Of a stretch of DNA of 64,000 nt, positions 1 to 8,668 are shown piece by piece; positions within the stretch are counted from its first letter, which is position 1, and each line of letters starts with the position of its first letter. The notes under the pieces were generated by a model, which ran no database searches, was not told where the DNA came from, and worked only from the letters and a program-made list of their open reading frames with translations. The stretch spans positions 62,001-126,000 of the forward strand of contig JAWKYD010000013.1 of assembly GCA_041396685.1 (NCBI GenBank), read 5' to 3'. This DNA comes from JAUIAI01 sp041396685 (GTDB lineage Bacteria > Pseudomonadota > Gammaproteobacteria > Burkholderiales > Burkholderiaceae_E). The translations under genes were made by a program, and so were the position numbers.

Positions 1-1278
1 ACGCCGCCCGACCCGTCGACCGGCTCGCGCGCAATGCCGATTCACCTGACCACGGCCTACGTGTTTCCGAGCGCCGACGAGGCCGCCGCACTGTTCAACA
101 TGGAGGTCAGCGGCCATGTGTACTCGCGCATCAGCAACCCCACGGTGGCGGCTCTAGAAGAACGCATGGCCATGCTCGAGGGCGGCGTCGGCGCGATCGC
201 CACCGCCAGCGGCCAGGCCGCCCTGCACCTGATCATCGCCACGCTGGCCGGCGCGGGTTCGCATATCGTGGCCTCACGTGCGCTCTACGGCGGTTCGCAC
301 AACCTGCTGGCCTATACGCTGCGCCGATTCGGCATCGAGACGACCTTCGTCGATCCGCGCGATCCGCCCGCCTGGCGTGACGCCATCCGGCCCGAAACCC
401 GCTTGCTGTTCGGCGAGGTGCTCGGCAATCCGGGACTCGACGTACTCGATATCGCACGGCTCGCCGAGATCGCGCACCAGGCGGGGCTGCCGCTGGCGGT
501 GGATGCGACCTTCACCACGCCGTGGTTGATGCGCCCGGGCGATCACGGTGCCGACCTGATCATGCACTCGGCGACCAAGTTCCTGTGCGGTCATGGCACC
601 GTGGTCGGCGGCGTTGTCATCGACAGCGGCCGCTTCGACTGGCATGCCTCGGGCCGGTTCCCGGAGCTGACCGAACCCTACGAAGGCTTCCACGGCATGG
701 TCTTCGCCGACGAGAGCACGGTCGCACCGTTTCTGCTGCGCGCGCGTCGCGAGGCGCTCCGTGACTTCGGCGCCTGCATGAGTCCGATGACGGCGTTCCA
801 CATCCTGCAAGGCCTCGAAACCCTGCCCCTGCGCATGGCACGCCACGTCGAGAACACCCGCCGGGTTGTCGAGTTCCTGGCCGACCAGCCGCAGGTGAGC
901 CGCCTCGCCTACCCCGAGCGCGACGATCATCCCGATCGCGAGCTGGCCGCCCGACTGCTGCCGCGTGGCTGCGGTGCCGTCTTCAGCTTCGACCTCGATG
1001 CCGATCGCGACACCGGGCGCCGCTTCGTGGAGTCGCTGCAGTTGTTCTCCCATCTGGCCAATGTCGGCGACGCGAAATCGCTCGTCATCCATCCGGCATC
1101 GACGACCCATTTCCGCATGGACGCGCGCGCCCTCGCGGCCGCCGGCATCGGCGAGGGAACCCTGCGCCTGTCGATCGGTCTCGAGGATCCCCACGACCTG
1201 ATCGGCGACCTGAAACAAGCGTTCCGACGCGCATTCCCGAAACGCAGGACAGCGCCCGCTGCGGCCAAGGGAGATTGA
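1..1278 (+). CDS. Trans-sulfuration family PLP-dependent enzyme (5' truncated)
   Basis: Cys/Met-metabolism PLP enzyme of the methionine gamma-lyase / O-acylhomoserine sulfhydrylase / cystathionine lyase group. The frame is open from base 1, and the first ATG (34) already lies inside the conserved N-terminal block (HLTTAYVF), so the true start is probably upstream of the window. The PLP-binding lysine is in the HSATKFLCGHG motif (Lys codon 577-579), and the family C-terminal block (LRLSIGLEDPHDLI) is present. Fold type I PLP enzymes of this group act in the cytosol as tetramers. Substrate cannot be settled from motifs; a sulfhydrylase or gamma-lyase role is likeliest. It is followed after 3 bases by a hydrolase gene, so the two are probably co-transcribed. 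Confidence 0.85.
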   Translation, partial: TPPDPSTGSRAMPIHLTTAYVFPSADEAAALFNMEVSGHVYSRISNPTVAALEERMAMLEGGVGAIATASGQAALHLIIATLAGAGSHIVASRALYGGSHNLLAYTLRRFGIETTFVDPRDPPAWRDAIRPETRLLFGEVLGNPGLDVLDIARLAEIAHQAGLPLAVDATFTTPWLMRPGDHGADLIMHSATKFLCGHGTVVGGVVIDSGRFDWHASGRFPELTEPYEGFHGMVFADESTVAPFLLRARREALRDFGACMSPMTAFHILQGLETLPLRMARHVENTRRVVEFLADQPQVSRLAYPERDDHPDRELAARLLPRGCGAVFSFDLDADRDTGRRFVESLQLFSHLANVGDAKSLVIHPASTTHFRMDARALAAAGIGEGTLRLSIGLEDPHDLIGDLKQAFRRAFPKRRTAPAAAKGD

Positions 1279-1281
1279 GCG

Positions 1282-2121
1282 ATGCGCATTCGAGTCGATG
1301 GCAGCGAGGTTTACGTCTACGAGGGCGGGCGCCCGCGCGGCAGCGAAGCGCCTGCGCTGGTGTTCATCCATGGGGCGCAGAACGACCACAGCGTGTGGAT
1401 ATTGCAGAGCCGCTATCTGGCCCACCACGGTTGGCGGGTTCTCGCCGTCGATTTGCCCGGGCACGGCCGCAGCGAAGGCTCGCCGTTGCCCGACATCGAC
1501 CGGGCCGCGCAGTGGGTCCGTGCGCTGCTCGACGCTGCCGAGGCGCCGGCGGCCGTGCTGTGCGGTCACAGCATGGGCTCGCTGATCGCCCTGGCGGCCG
1601 GCGCGGCCATGCCCGAGCGCACCCTGGGAGTCGCCTTGGTGGGTTCGGCCTGGCCGATGCGGGTGTCCGATGCCTTGCTCGAGGCCGCCGCCAACGACGA
1701 GTCACGGGCGATCGAAATGATCCTGGGCTGGTCGCACTTCGGACTCCATCATCCGCCGGGGCATCCGGGACCGGGCTTCTCCATCTATCACCAGAACCGC
1801 CGGCTGATGCAGCGCCAGGCGCCGGGCACCCTGCTCAACGACCTGCGCGCCTGCCACGACTGGCGAGGCGGCGAGCAGGCGGCCCGGTCGCTGCGTGCGC
1901 CGACGCTGATCGTCAGTGGCAGCAACGATCTGATGACCCCACCGCGTGCCGCCGACACGATCGGCGCCGTTCTGGCGCAAGAGGGATCGGCCTGCCCGTC
2001 CGTCGTCCGGCATGTGCTGCCCGACTGCGGCCACAACCTGATGGCCGAGCAGCCGGCCGCGTTGCTGTCCGCGCTGCGCGACTGGTTGGCAGGCTTGCCC
2101 GGCGCGCCGGCGGGCGGCTGA
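1282..2121 (+). CDS. Alpha/beta hydrolase
   Basis: 279-residue alpha/beta-hydrolase-fold protein. It has the oxyanion segment (VFIHGAQNDHSVW), the nucleophile elbow GHSMGS, an acid in the segment SNDLMTPP and the catalytic histidine in DCGHNLM, so the Ser-Asp-His triad looks complete. No signal peptide is visible, so it is probably cytosolic. The length is usual for the family. It starts 3 bases after the upstream PLP enzyme stops and is followed at once by a small membrane protein, indicating one operon. The substrate is unknown; pairing with a sulfur amino-acid enzyme is suggestive (for example an ester or homoserine derivative) but is only context. Confidence 0.8.
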   Translation: MRIRVDGSEVYVYEGGRPRGSEAPALVFIHGAQNDHSVWILQSRYLAHHGWRVLAVDLPGHGRSEGSPLPDIDRAAQWVRALLDAAEAPAAVLCGHSMGSLIALAAGAAMPERTLGVALVGSAWPMRVSDALLEAAANDESRAIEMILGWSHFGLHHPPGHPGPGFSIYHQNRRLMQRQAPGTLLNDLRACHDWRGGEQAARSLRAPTLIVSGSNDLMTPPRAADTIGAVLAQEGSACPSVVRHVLPDCGHNLMAEQPAALLSALRDWLAGLPGAPAGG

Positions 2122-2125
2122 TGCC

Positions 2126-2536
2126 GTGCGCCTGATCGCCATCCTGCTGACGATCGCGCTCGCGATTCTCGCGATCGCCTGGGAAACCTGGCTGGCCCCG
2201 GTCCGGCCGGGCGCGTGGATACTGGCGACCAAGGCGTTGCCGCTGCTGGTCCTGCTCCCGGGCCTGCTGGGACCGCGCACGAGACCGTGGCAGTGGTTGT
2301 CACTGCTCGTGCTCGCCTACGTCTGCGAAGGTCTGGTACGGGCCACCAGTGAGCGCGGTCTGTCGGCGACACTGGCCACCATCGAAGTCGTCCTGTCGGC
2401 GACGCTGTTCGTGCTGGTACTGGTGATCTGCCGCCGCGCGCGCCTGGCCGGGGCATCGGCCCATGGCGCGGTCGAGTCCGGCGAACTCACTGATCCACCC
2501 GGCGCTCGCAAACAAGCCCGCCGCAGCCCGCCATGA
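2126..2536 (+). CDS. DUF2069-like small membrane protein
   Basis: 136-residue protein with about four hydrophobic segments filling the first 105 residues (for example ILLTIALAILAIAW and VVLSATLFVLVLVI), then a polar, basic C-terminal tail. Pattern and length fit the DUF2069 family of inner-membrane proteins found in beta- and gammaproteobacteria; function unknown. The GTG start at 2126 lies 4 bases after the stop of the hydrolase gene. The stop overlaps the ATG of the next gene (2533), so all three genes are likely translated from one message. Confidence 0.6.
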   Translation: MRLIAILLTIALAILAIAWETWLAPVRPGAWILATKALPLLVLLPGLLGPRTRPWQWLSLLVLAYVCEGLVRATSERGLSATLATIEVVLSATLFVLVLVICRRARLAGASAHGAVESGELTDPPGARKQARRSPP

Positions 2537-2907
2537 TCGAACGCTTCGCCGACCACTCCGCCAACGAGCGCACGATGCTCGCCTGGGTGCGTACGGCCCT
2601 GGCGATCATCGCGCTGGGCATGCTGGTCGAGAAGCTGAATCTGTTCCTGCGCCTGTCGAACATGCTCGATGCTCAGGCGGCCGACAACGCCCGCTATGCC
2701 GAGTGGCTCGGGCTCGGCCTGATCGCGCTGGGCGTGACTGTGATCGCCACCTCGCTGCTGCGATACTTCGGCAACGCGCGTGACATCGAGTCCGAGCGAA
2801 CGATCCGAAGCCGGGCCAAACCGGCCGCGGCGCTGCTGTTCCTGATCTTGTCAGTGGGCGTGATCGCGATCGCTCTGTTCCTGGCACGCGCGGTCGGTTT
2901 CGGCTGA
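2533..2907 (+). CDS. YidH-like DUF202 membrane protein
   Basis: 124 residues with the DUF202 hallmark N-terminus (FADHSANERTMLAWVRTALA), followed by three hydrophobic helices. Members are small inner-membrane proteins of unknown function. The ATG overlaps the upstream stop by 4 bases. Its last 57 bases overlap the 3' end of dusA on the opposite strand, a tail-to-tail overlap. No catalytic residues are recognisable. Confidence 0.8.
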   Translation: MIERFADHSANERTMLAWVRTALAIIALGMLVEKLNLFLRLSNMLDAQAADNARYAEWLGLGLIALGVTVIATSLLRYFGNARDIESERTIRSRAKPAAALLFLILSVGVIAIALFLARAVGFG

Positions 2908-3972
2908 AGCCACTTCGCGCATCGCAGCGTAGGCGCGCCAGAGCAGATCGGGCTGATTCGCCCGCAGATGGGCGACGTCACTGAGCGTGCGGCGCCACTG
3001 GCGGGCACCGGGGCGGCCATTGAACAGGCCGAGCATGTGGCGTGTGATGCAACGCAGCGGAACCTCGCGCGCGATCTCCCGCTGCGCGTAGTCGACCATC
3101 TTGGCGATCACCCTCTCCAGTTCGACGGTCCCGGATGCGTCAGGCGCGATCGTGCCGGAACCAGCGCCGCGCTCCGGCCATCGATCGCCATCGCCATAGC
3201 GCTGGTCGACCTCGACGAGCATCGAAGGGTTCTCGTAGGCGGCCCGGCCGATCATCACGCCATCGAGGCCGGCCGTGGCTTGCTCGATCGCATGATGGTC
3301 GAGCAGCCCGCCGTTCAGATGAATGCTCAGGTCGGGAAAATCGTGCTTCAGTCGATGGACGATGTCGTAGCGCAGCGGCGGGATCGTGCGGTTCTCTTTC
3401 GGATTGAGACCGTCGAGCCAGGCATTGCGCGCATGCACGTAGAAGGTCTTGCAGCCGGCCGCCGCGACCTGGCCGACGAAGTCGCGCACCATGCCGTAGC
3501 TCTCGTCGCGCCCCAGACCGATGCGGTGCTTGACGGTGACCGGCAACGACACCGCGTCGCGCATCGCCCGCACGCACGCGGCCACCAACGCCGGCTCGGC
3601 CATCAGGCAGGCGCCGAAGCTCCCTTCGCGCACTCGATCGCTCGGACAACCGCAATTCAGGTTGACCTCGTCATAGCCCCAGCGCTCGGCGATGCGTGCG
3701 CACTCGGCGAGGTCTTCAGGCGTCGAACCACCCAGCTGCAGGGCCACGGGATGCTCGAGCCGGTCGAAGCCGAGCAGCCGCCGCTGGTCGCCGTGCAATA
3801 TCGCCATCGTGGTCACCATCTCGGTGAAGAGACGGGCGCGACGGCTGAGGGCACGATGGAAGAACCGGCAATGGCGGTCGGTCCAGTCCATCATCGGCGC
3901 GACGGAGAAGGTCTTGGGGGCTTGGTTCAATTGTCTGGAGGCAAGAGCGCAGCAGCTGGAATCGTATGCCAT
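2851..3972 (-). CDS. dusA: tRNA-dihydrouridine(20/20a) synthase
   Basis: FMN enzyme that reduces uridine 20/20a in the tRNA D-loop with NADPH. The TIM-barrel start motif (FSVAPMMDWTDRH), the catalytic cysteine in NLNCGCPSDRV, the VTVKHRIG segment and the FMN/phosphate-binding region (HLNGGL, GVMIGRAAYENP) are all present. The 373-residue model has about 20 residues before the conserved core; no internal ATG offers a shorter form, so either a TTG within that stretch or the ATG used here begins the protein. The C-terminal helical domain is complete. It is monocistronic and converges on the DUF202 gene with a 57-base overlap. Confidence 0.93.
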   Translation of the reverse strand: MAYDSSCCALASRQLNQAPKTFSVAPMMDWTDRHCRFFHRALSRRARLFTEMVTTMAILHGDQRRLLGFDRLEHPVALQLGGSTPEDLAECARIAERWGYDEVNLNCGCPSDRVREGSFGACLMAEPALVAACVRAMRDAVSLPVTVKHRIGLGRDESYGMVRDFVGQVAAAGCKTFYVHARNAWLDGLNPKENRTIPPLRYDIVHRLKHDFPDLSIHLNGGLLDHHAIEQATAGLDGVMIGRAAYENPSMLVEVDQRYGDGDRWPERGAGSGTIAPDASGTVELERVIAKMVDYAQREIAREVPLRCITRHMLGLFNGRPGARQWRRTLSDVAHLRANQPDLLWRAYAAMREVASAETDRACQEQSDRDHAH

Positions 3973-4127
3973 CTGGAATCGGCTTACGCCGGCGCCGGCT
4001 CACCTCCGGCATCGATTGTCTCGCCAGCTCTGACCAATACCGTCGGCGAGCGCCGCCGCCAGCGCACCGCTACACTCACGGCTCACAGTCGATGGCCCCG
4101 TTGAGCGGAAGGTTCCGCGGCTGCGCG

Positions 4128-4967
4128 CTACGGCCCCGGAAATCGGATCGTGGTCACATCGACGATGAAGAACGGAAAGTAATCGTCGGTGCCGAAGAAG
4201 TTTCCGGCCTGGACATGTGTCGGCAGTCGATAACCCTGGAACTCACGGTATTCGGACAAAGTGGCGCCGAACGGCTGGATGCGAAACGTCTTGTCCGGAT
4301 TGGCATCGCTCCAGCGCGGGAACACGACCCGCACCGGACTGCCATCGGCAGCCACCGTCAGTTCGACGGACTGAACGAGTCCGCCATGCGAGACCGTGAC
4401 CCGCGCGGTGTCAGGATCGACCGACTGCCAGGTCACACCCGCGCCCGGCAAGAGCGCCGCCGGCGTCCAGATCAACGCCTCGGCGACCATGCGGCCGAAC
4501 GCCGAGCGGGCGTGGTCGACATTGCCTCCGATGTGCGCGACCGGCAATAGTCCGGCCAGCCAGAAGCGGGTCCAGACACCCGAGTCCGATCCGCTGATGT
4601 GCATGAATCCCGAACCACCCGACATCTTCCATACGAAGCCGTCGGGTGCAGCCAGCACTTGCTCGGCGGTCATGTCGACGGCGTTCGGATCGCCCTTGGT
4701 ACCCATCGCAAAGCGTCCTTCCATGGCGATCTCGGCCACCCGCAGCAGCGGTGTGCCCGCGCTGATCGCGAACCGGAAGAAACGTTGCGCCGCCTCCGGC
4801 AGGCCGTCGAGCATGGCAGGGTGAAAGCGCGCCGGATCCGGCGGCTGAAGCGCGCGCAGGCGTGTCATCTCCGCGCCGTCGGCACGGTGATCCAGAATCC
4901 GCCAGCCGAACAGGCCCAGCAACAGCAGGCCGATGACGGCCCCGACCCAGATGGCAATCAATCGCAT
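4128..4967 (-). CDS. DUF6544-like membrane-anchored protein
   Basis: 279-residue protein with one N-terminal hydrophobic segment (IWVGAVIGLLLLGLFGWRIL), probably a signal anchor, and a large soluble part outside the membrane. The blocks EAAQRFFRFAI, WTPAALLPGAGVTWQSVD and a C-terminal GYRLPTHVQAGNFFGTDDYFPFF match my memory of the DUF6544 family, whose function is unknown. No catalytic motif is evident. It stands alone between dusA and the respiratory operon and is read away from the latter, so the 288 bases up to 5255 must hold both divergent promoters. Confidence 0.6.
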   Translation of the reverse strand: MRLIAIWVGAVIGLLLLGLFGWRILDHRADGAEMTRLRALQPPDPARFHPAMLDGLPEAAQRFFRFAISAGTPLLRVAEIAMEGRFAMGTKGDPNAVDMTAEQVLAAPDGFVWKMSGGSGFMHISGSDSGVWTRFWLAGLLPVAHIGGNVDHARSAFGRMVAEALIWTPAALLPGAGVTWQSVDPDTARVTVSHGGLVQSVELTVAADGSPVRVVFPRWSDANPDKTFRIQPFGATLSEYREFQGYRLPTHVQAGNFFGTDDYFPFFIVDVTTIRFPGP

Positions 4968-5255
4968 CTGCTCTCCATGGCATCGTCCGTGATCCGGCGG
5001 CGCAGGACGATGCCGGGCGCACGGTTGATGGTCCCTACCGGCTCATGAGGCAGAACCGTCATGCCCCTGGTCTGGCGTAACGGCTCGCCCGTCGCGCGTT
5101 TGCAGTATGCATGGCCGGCCGCGGCGTGACGCTGACCTGGCGCAAACCTGGCGCGCGCCGCCGGCCTCGGGACGGGCACGCTCCTTGCGCGAAACAGGCC
5201 GCGCGCTCGTTCGTGAACGGTGGCTTGGCGGTCGGGCAGCGCGGGAGGGCCGGAT
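4968..5255. promoter_or_regulatory. Divergent promoter region of the act-cox operon
   Basis: 288-base non-coding stretch between the DUF6544-like gene (minus) and actA (plus). Both flanking genes read outward, so it must contain their promoters. I see no convincing -35/-10 pair or known operator. A strong ribosome-binding sequence, GGGAGGG at 5243-5249, lies 6 bases before the TTG taken as the actA start. Confidence 0.4.
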
Positions 5256-5909
5256 TTGCAGATCTTTCGTCCGCGCAGCAATACGGTGGCGCGAAGCCTG
5301 CTGGTTTGCGTGGCGGCGTTGCCGGCCGTGGTCATCGCCTCGGGTGCCGTGCTCATGCGAACCCAGTACATCACCGGCGTCGGGCGCACGCCCGTGCAAC
5401 CCGTGCCCTTCAGCCACCAACACCACGTGGCCGAGACGGGCATCGATTGCCGCTATTGCCATACCGGCGTGGAGACCTCGGCGGTTGCCGGAATTCCGCC
5501 GACCGAGACCTGCATGACTTGTCACAGCCAGCTCTGGACGGACGCCGAGATGCTGGCGCCCGTGCGCGAGAGCCTGGCCGCGGGACGCCGTCTGCATTGG
5601 CAGCGGGTCAATGCGCTTGCGGACTACGTCTACTTCGACCACTCGGTCCATGTGATGAATGGCGTTGCCTGCGCATCCTGTCACGGTGCGGTCGGCAGCA
5701 TGCCGCTGATTCGTCAGACCGCGCCACTGACCATGGAATGGTGTCTGGCCTGCCACCGCGATCCCGGGCCGCATCTCGTTTCGCCCGATGCACGGTTCAC
5801 GCCGTTCGATGAACCGTCGCGGAATTCTTCCTCGCAGGCGCGTGCGCTGCTGGCGCTCTATGGCGTGACGTCCGCCGGCTTGACCGACTGCTCGGTGTGT
5901 CACCGGTGA
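5256..5909 (+). CDS. actA: Alternative complex III pentahaem cytochrome ActA
   Basis: Multihaem c-type cytochrome subunit of alternative complex III, the bc1-independent quinol:electron-acceptor oxidoreductase. Five CxxCH haem sites are visible (CRYCH, CMTCH, CASCH, CLACH, CSVCH), the number expected for ActA. The N-terminus QIFRPRSNT followed by a hydrophobic helix is typical of the family and anchors the haem domain outside the membrane. I chose TTG 5256 because a perfect Shine-Dalgarno (GGGAGGG) sits 6 bases upstream and the family begins here; an upstream GTG at 5220 would add 12 atypical residues. First gene of the operon; the stop overlaps the actB GTG. Confidence 0.92.
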   Translation: MQIFRPRSNTVARSLLVCVAALPAVVIASGAVLMRTQYITGVGRTPVQPVPFSHQHHVAETGIDCRYCHTGVETSAVAGIPPTETCMTCHSQLWTDAEMLAPVRESLAAGRRLHWQRVNALADYVYFDHSVHVMNGVACASCHGAVGSMPLIRQTAPLTMEWCLACHRDPGPHLVSPDARFTPFDEPSRNSSSQARALLALYGVTSAGLTDCSVCHR

Positions 5910-8668
5910 GCGTGCCTGCCGCACCCGTCTCGCGGCGCACGGCGCTGAAGTCGTTCGCGGCCGGCGTCACGGCGCTGGCGGCCGGCTGCAAGCCCGCGCT
6001 CGAAATCGTCCCACATCGCGTTCTGCCGCCGGGCATGACGCCAGGCAAACCGCGGCTGTTCGCCACCTCGCTGCCTCTGGGCGGCGCCGGACGGGGCGTC
6101 CTGGTGGAGAGCCACGAGGGGCGCCCGACGAAGGTTCACGGCAATCCGGATCATCCCTGCAGCCTGGGCAGCACGGACGCGTTCGCCGAGGCCGAGATCG
6201 TCTCGCTGTTCGACCCCGGGCGTTCGCGAACCGTGCGCCACCATGGCTTGCCGGCGGCCTGGAGTGCGCTCGAAGGCGCGCTTGCCGCCCTGCCGGCCGA
6301 CGGCGCGGGGGTTGCACTGCTGACCGGGCGCGTCGGCTCGCCGACCGCCGCGCGGCAATTGCGCGAGTTGATCTCTGCGCGACCAGGGTTGGCCCTGTTC
6401 ATCGATCACGGACCGGCGCTGGCGCTGGAAATGTTCGCCGGCTCGCCACGGGCGACCCAGCTCTGGCCCGACTTCGAGCGGCTCGACACGGTGGTCACAC
6501 TGGGTGCCGATCCGCTCGGACCCGGCCCGGCACAGGTCGCCCTGGGCCGGGGTTGGAGCGCGGCGCGTCGGGCCCGGCCAGACCGGTTTCGGACCTATGC
6601 CTTCGAGAGCACGCCAAGTCTCACGGGTCTGCACGCCGACTACCGCGAGCGCACCACACCGGATGCCATGAGCGAGATCCTGTCCGTGCTCGAGCACGCC
6701 GACGGCGACGGCCTCGCGGCCCGGGCCGCGCGCCGACTGCATCGGACCGCGGGACGCTGCGCGGTGCTGCCTGGGCCCACGCTCACGGCCGACGAGCAGG
6801 CGCGGGTGGCGACGCTCAACGAGACGCTGAACGCGCCGCTGCGCTATCTGCAGCCGTTCTCGAGCTGGCAGGGACTGGCCTTCGGCGACGTCTGCGCGAT
6901 GCTCGGGCGAATCGACGCCGGCGGCATCCACACCGTGATCGTGATCGATGCCAACCCGGTCTATGCGCACGGCGATCGCTTCGCGCGCGCGTTCAAGCGC
7001 GTTCCGGCGCGCTTCCACTTCGGGACGCGGATCGACGAAACCGCGCAGGCCGCGCACTGGCACGGTCCGCTCAATCACGGCCTCGAAGACTGGTCGGACC
7101 TGCGGGGCGTCGACGGTAGCGCCGGTCTCGTGCAGCCTCTGATCGCCCCCCTGCACGACAGCCGATCCGTACACGAATTGCTCGCCAGGCTCGCCAGGGG
7201 GATCGCGTCCGACGCTCGCGAGATCGTGCGTGAAACCTGGCGCGCGGCCTGGAATACTCCGGATGACGAGGCATTCGAGCGGCGCTGGCGCGCAAGTCTG
7301 CACGACGGTGTGATCGCCGCCTCCGCCGCCGTCGATTCGACACGAGACGGCGGCCACGACGCAACGCCCGCGCACGTCGGCCGGCACGCTCCCGAAGAGA
7401 CGGCCGCCGCCTGCGTGCAGGCGCAGGCAGGACCCGAGCCGGTCGATGACGCCCGGCTCGGGCGCCGCATGCGTCTGCTGGTCCGCCACGCGATGATTCA
7501 TGACGATCGGCACGCCTCGAACGCGTGGCTGCAGGAGTGTCCCGATCCGCTCACCAAACAGGTGTGGGGCAACGCGCTCTGGATATCACCCGAAGACGCT
7601 CAGGCGCTGGGCATCGCCGACGAGGCGCTGGTCGAGGTGGCGAGCGGGGAGCGATCCGTGCACATCGCCGCACTGATCGTGCCGCAACAGGCTTCCGGCA
7701 CGGTCGCGATGGCGCGCGGCTACGGACGAACCGCCGCCGGACCGATCGGCACCAATGTCGGCAGTGCGGCAGCCGGCCTTGCCGATACCGTGCTGGTCTC
7801 GAAGGCAGCGGGGCGCGCCACGGTGATCCGTCTGCAGACCACCTTCGACCAACACGGACGCGATCTGCTGGAGACCGTGCCAAGCGCCTCGGCGATGCTT
7901 GTCGACGACGGTTCGCCCGTCACCTTCTACGCGCGCAAGCCCGATCCGGGCCCTTCATGGGGCATGGTCATCGACACCGACGCCTGTACCGGCTGCAATG
8001 CCTGCATGATCGCCTGCCAGGCGGAGAACAACATTCCGGTCGTCGGTCCGGTCGAGGCGGCACGCGGGCGCCGGATGCACTGGCTGCGCATCGACACCTA
8101 CCACCTGCCGCACGGCGGCGCCGGCTTCCAACCGGTACCCTGCATGCACTGCGAACGCGCACCATGTGAACCCGTCTGCCCGGTTGCCGCTTCCGTACAT
8201 GACAGCGAGGGCCTGAATCTGCAGGTCTACAACCGCTGCATCGGTACGCGCTTCTGCCAGGCGAACTGCCCATACCAGGTGCGACGGTTCAACTTCTTCG
8301 ACTATGCCGACGGCCAGGCCTATGCCGACCAGGGTGCCGAGCTTCTGAGCGCGTTGAAGAATCCGGACGTCAGCGTGCGTGGCCGCGGTGTGATGGAGAA
8401 GTGCACCTACTGCGTCCAAAGAATCTCGGCCGCACGTCGCGAGGCGGCCAAGAGTGACCGCCCGATCGCCGCCGCCGAAGTGGTGACGGCCTGCCAGGAG
8501 GCCTGCCCGACCCGCGCGATCAGCTTTGGCGATCTGTCCGACCCGGACTCAGAGGTCTCCCGTGCGCGACGCGGTCCGCGCCACTATGCGTTGCTCGCCG
8601 AGCTCGGGACCCTGCCGCGCACCACCTACCTGGCCCGCATCGAGCCCGCGGACGGGGCGGACGGATGA
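5906..8668 (+). CDS. actB: Alternative complex III iron-sulfur subunit ActB
   Basis: Large peripheral subunit of alternative complex III. It has a Tat-like signal (SRRTALKSF), then a molybdopterin-oxidoreductase-like domain thought to be cofactor-free in this family, then a ferredoxin-like domain from about residue 690. That domain has four cysteine groups (CTGCNACMIACQ, CMHCERAPCEPVCP, CIGTRFCQANCP, and CTYC with CQEACP) for three 4Fe-4S and one 3Fe-4S cluster in characterised homologues. About 920 residues, in the normal range for fused ActB. The GTG at 5906 overlaps the actA stop in GTGA fashion; an upstream GTG at 5897 is also in frame. The stop overlaps the actC ATG. Confidence 0.93.
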   Translation: MSVPAAPVSRRTALKSFAAGVTALAAGCKPALEIVPHRVLPPGMTPGKPRLFATSLPLGGAGRGVLVESHEGRPTKVHGNPDHPCSLGSTDAFAEAEIVSLFDPGRSRTVRHHGLPAAWSALEGALAALPADGAGVALLTGRVGSPTAARQLRELISARPGLALFIDHGPALALEMFAGSPRATQLWPDFERLDTVVTLGADPLGPGPAQVALGRGWSAARRARPDRFRTYAFESTPSLTGLHADYRERTTPDAMSEILSVLEHADGDGLAARAARRLHRTAGRCAVLPGPTLTADEQARVATLNETLNAPLRYLQPFSSWQGLAFGDVCAMLGRIDAGGIHTVIVIDANPVYAHGDRFARAFKRVPARFHFGTRIDETAQAAHWHGPLNHGLEDWSDLRGVDGSAGLVQPLIAPLHDSRSVHELLARLARGIASDAREIVRETWRAAWNTPDDEAFERRWRASLHDGVIAASAAVDSTRDGGHDATPAHVGRHAPEETAAACVQAQAGPEPVDDARLGRRMRLLVRHAMIHDDRHASNAWLQECPDPLTKQVWGNALWISPEDAQALGIADEALVEVASGERSVHIAALIVPQQASGTVAMARGYGRTAAGPIGTNVGSAAAGLADTVLVSKAAGRATVIRLQTTFDQHGRDLLETVPSASAMLVDDGSPVTFYARKPDPGPSWGMVIDTDACTGCNACMIACQAENNIPVVGPVEAARGRRMHWLRIDTYHLPHGGAGFQPVPCMHCERAPCEPVCPVAASVHDSEGLNLQVYNRCIGTRFCQANCPYQVRRFNFFDYADGQAYADQGAELLSALKNPDVSVRGRGVMEKCTYCVQRISAARREAAKSDRPIAAAEVVTACQEACPTRAISFGDLSDPDSEVSRARRGPRHYALLAELGTLPRTTYLARIEPADGADG

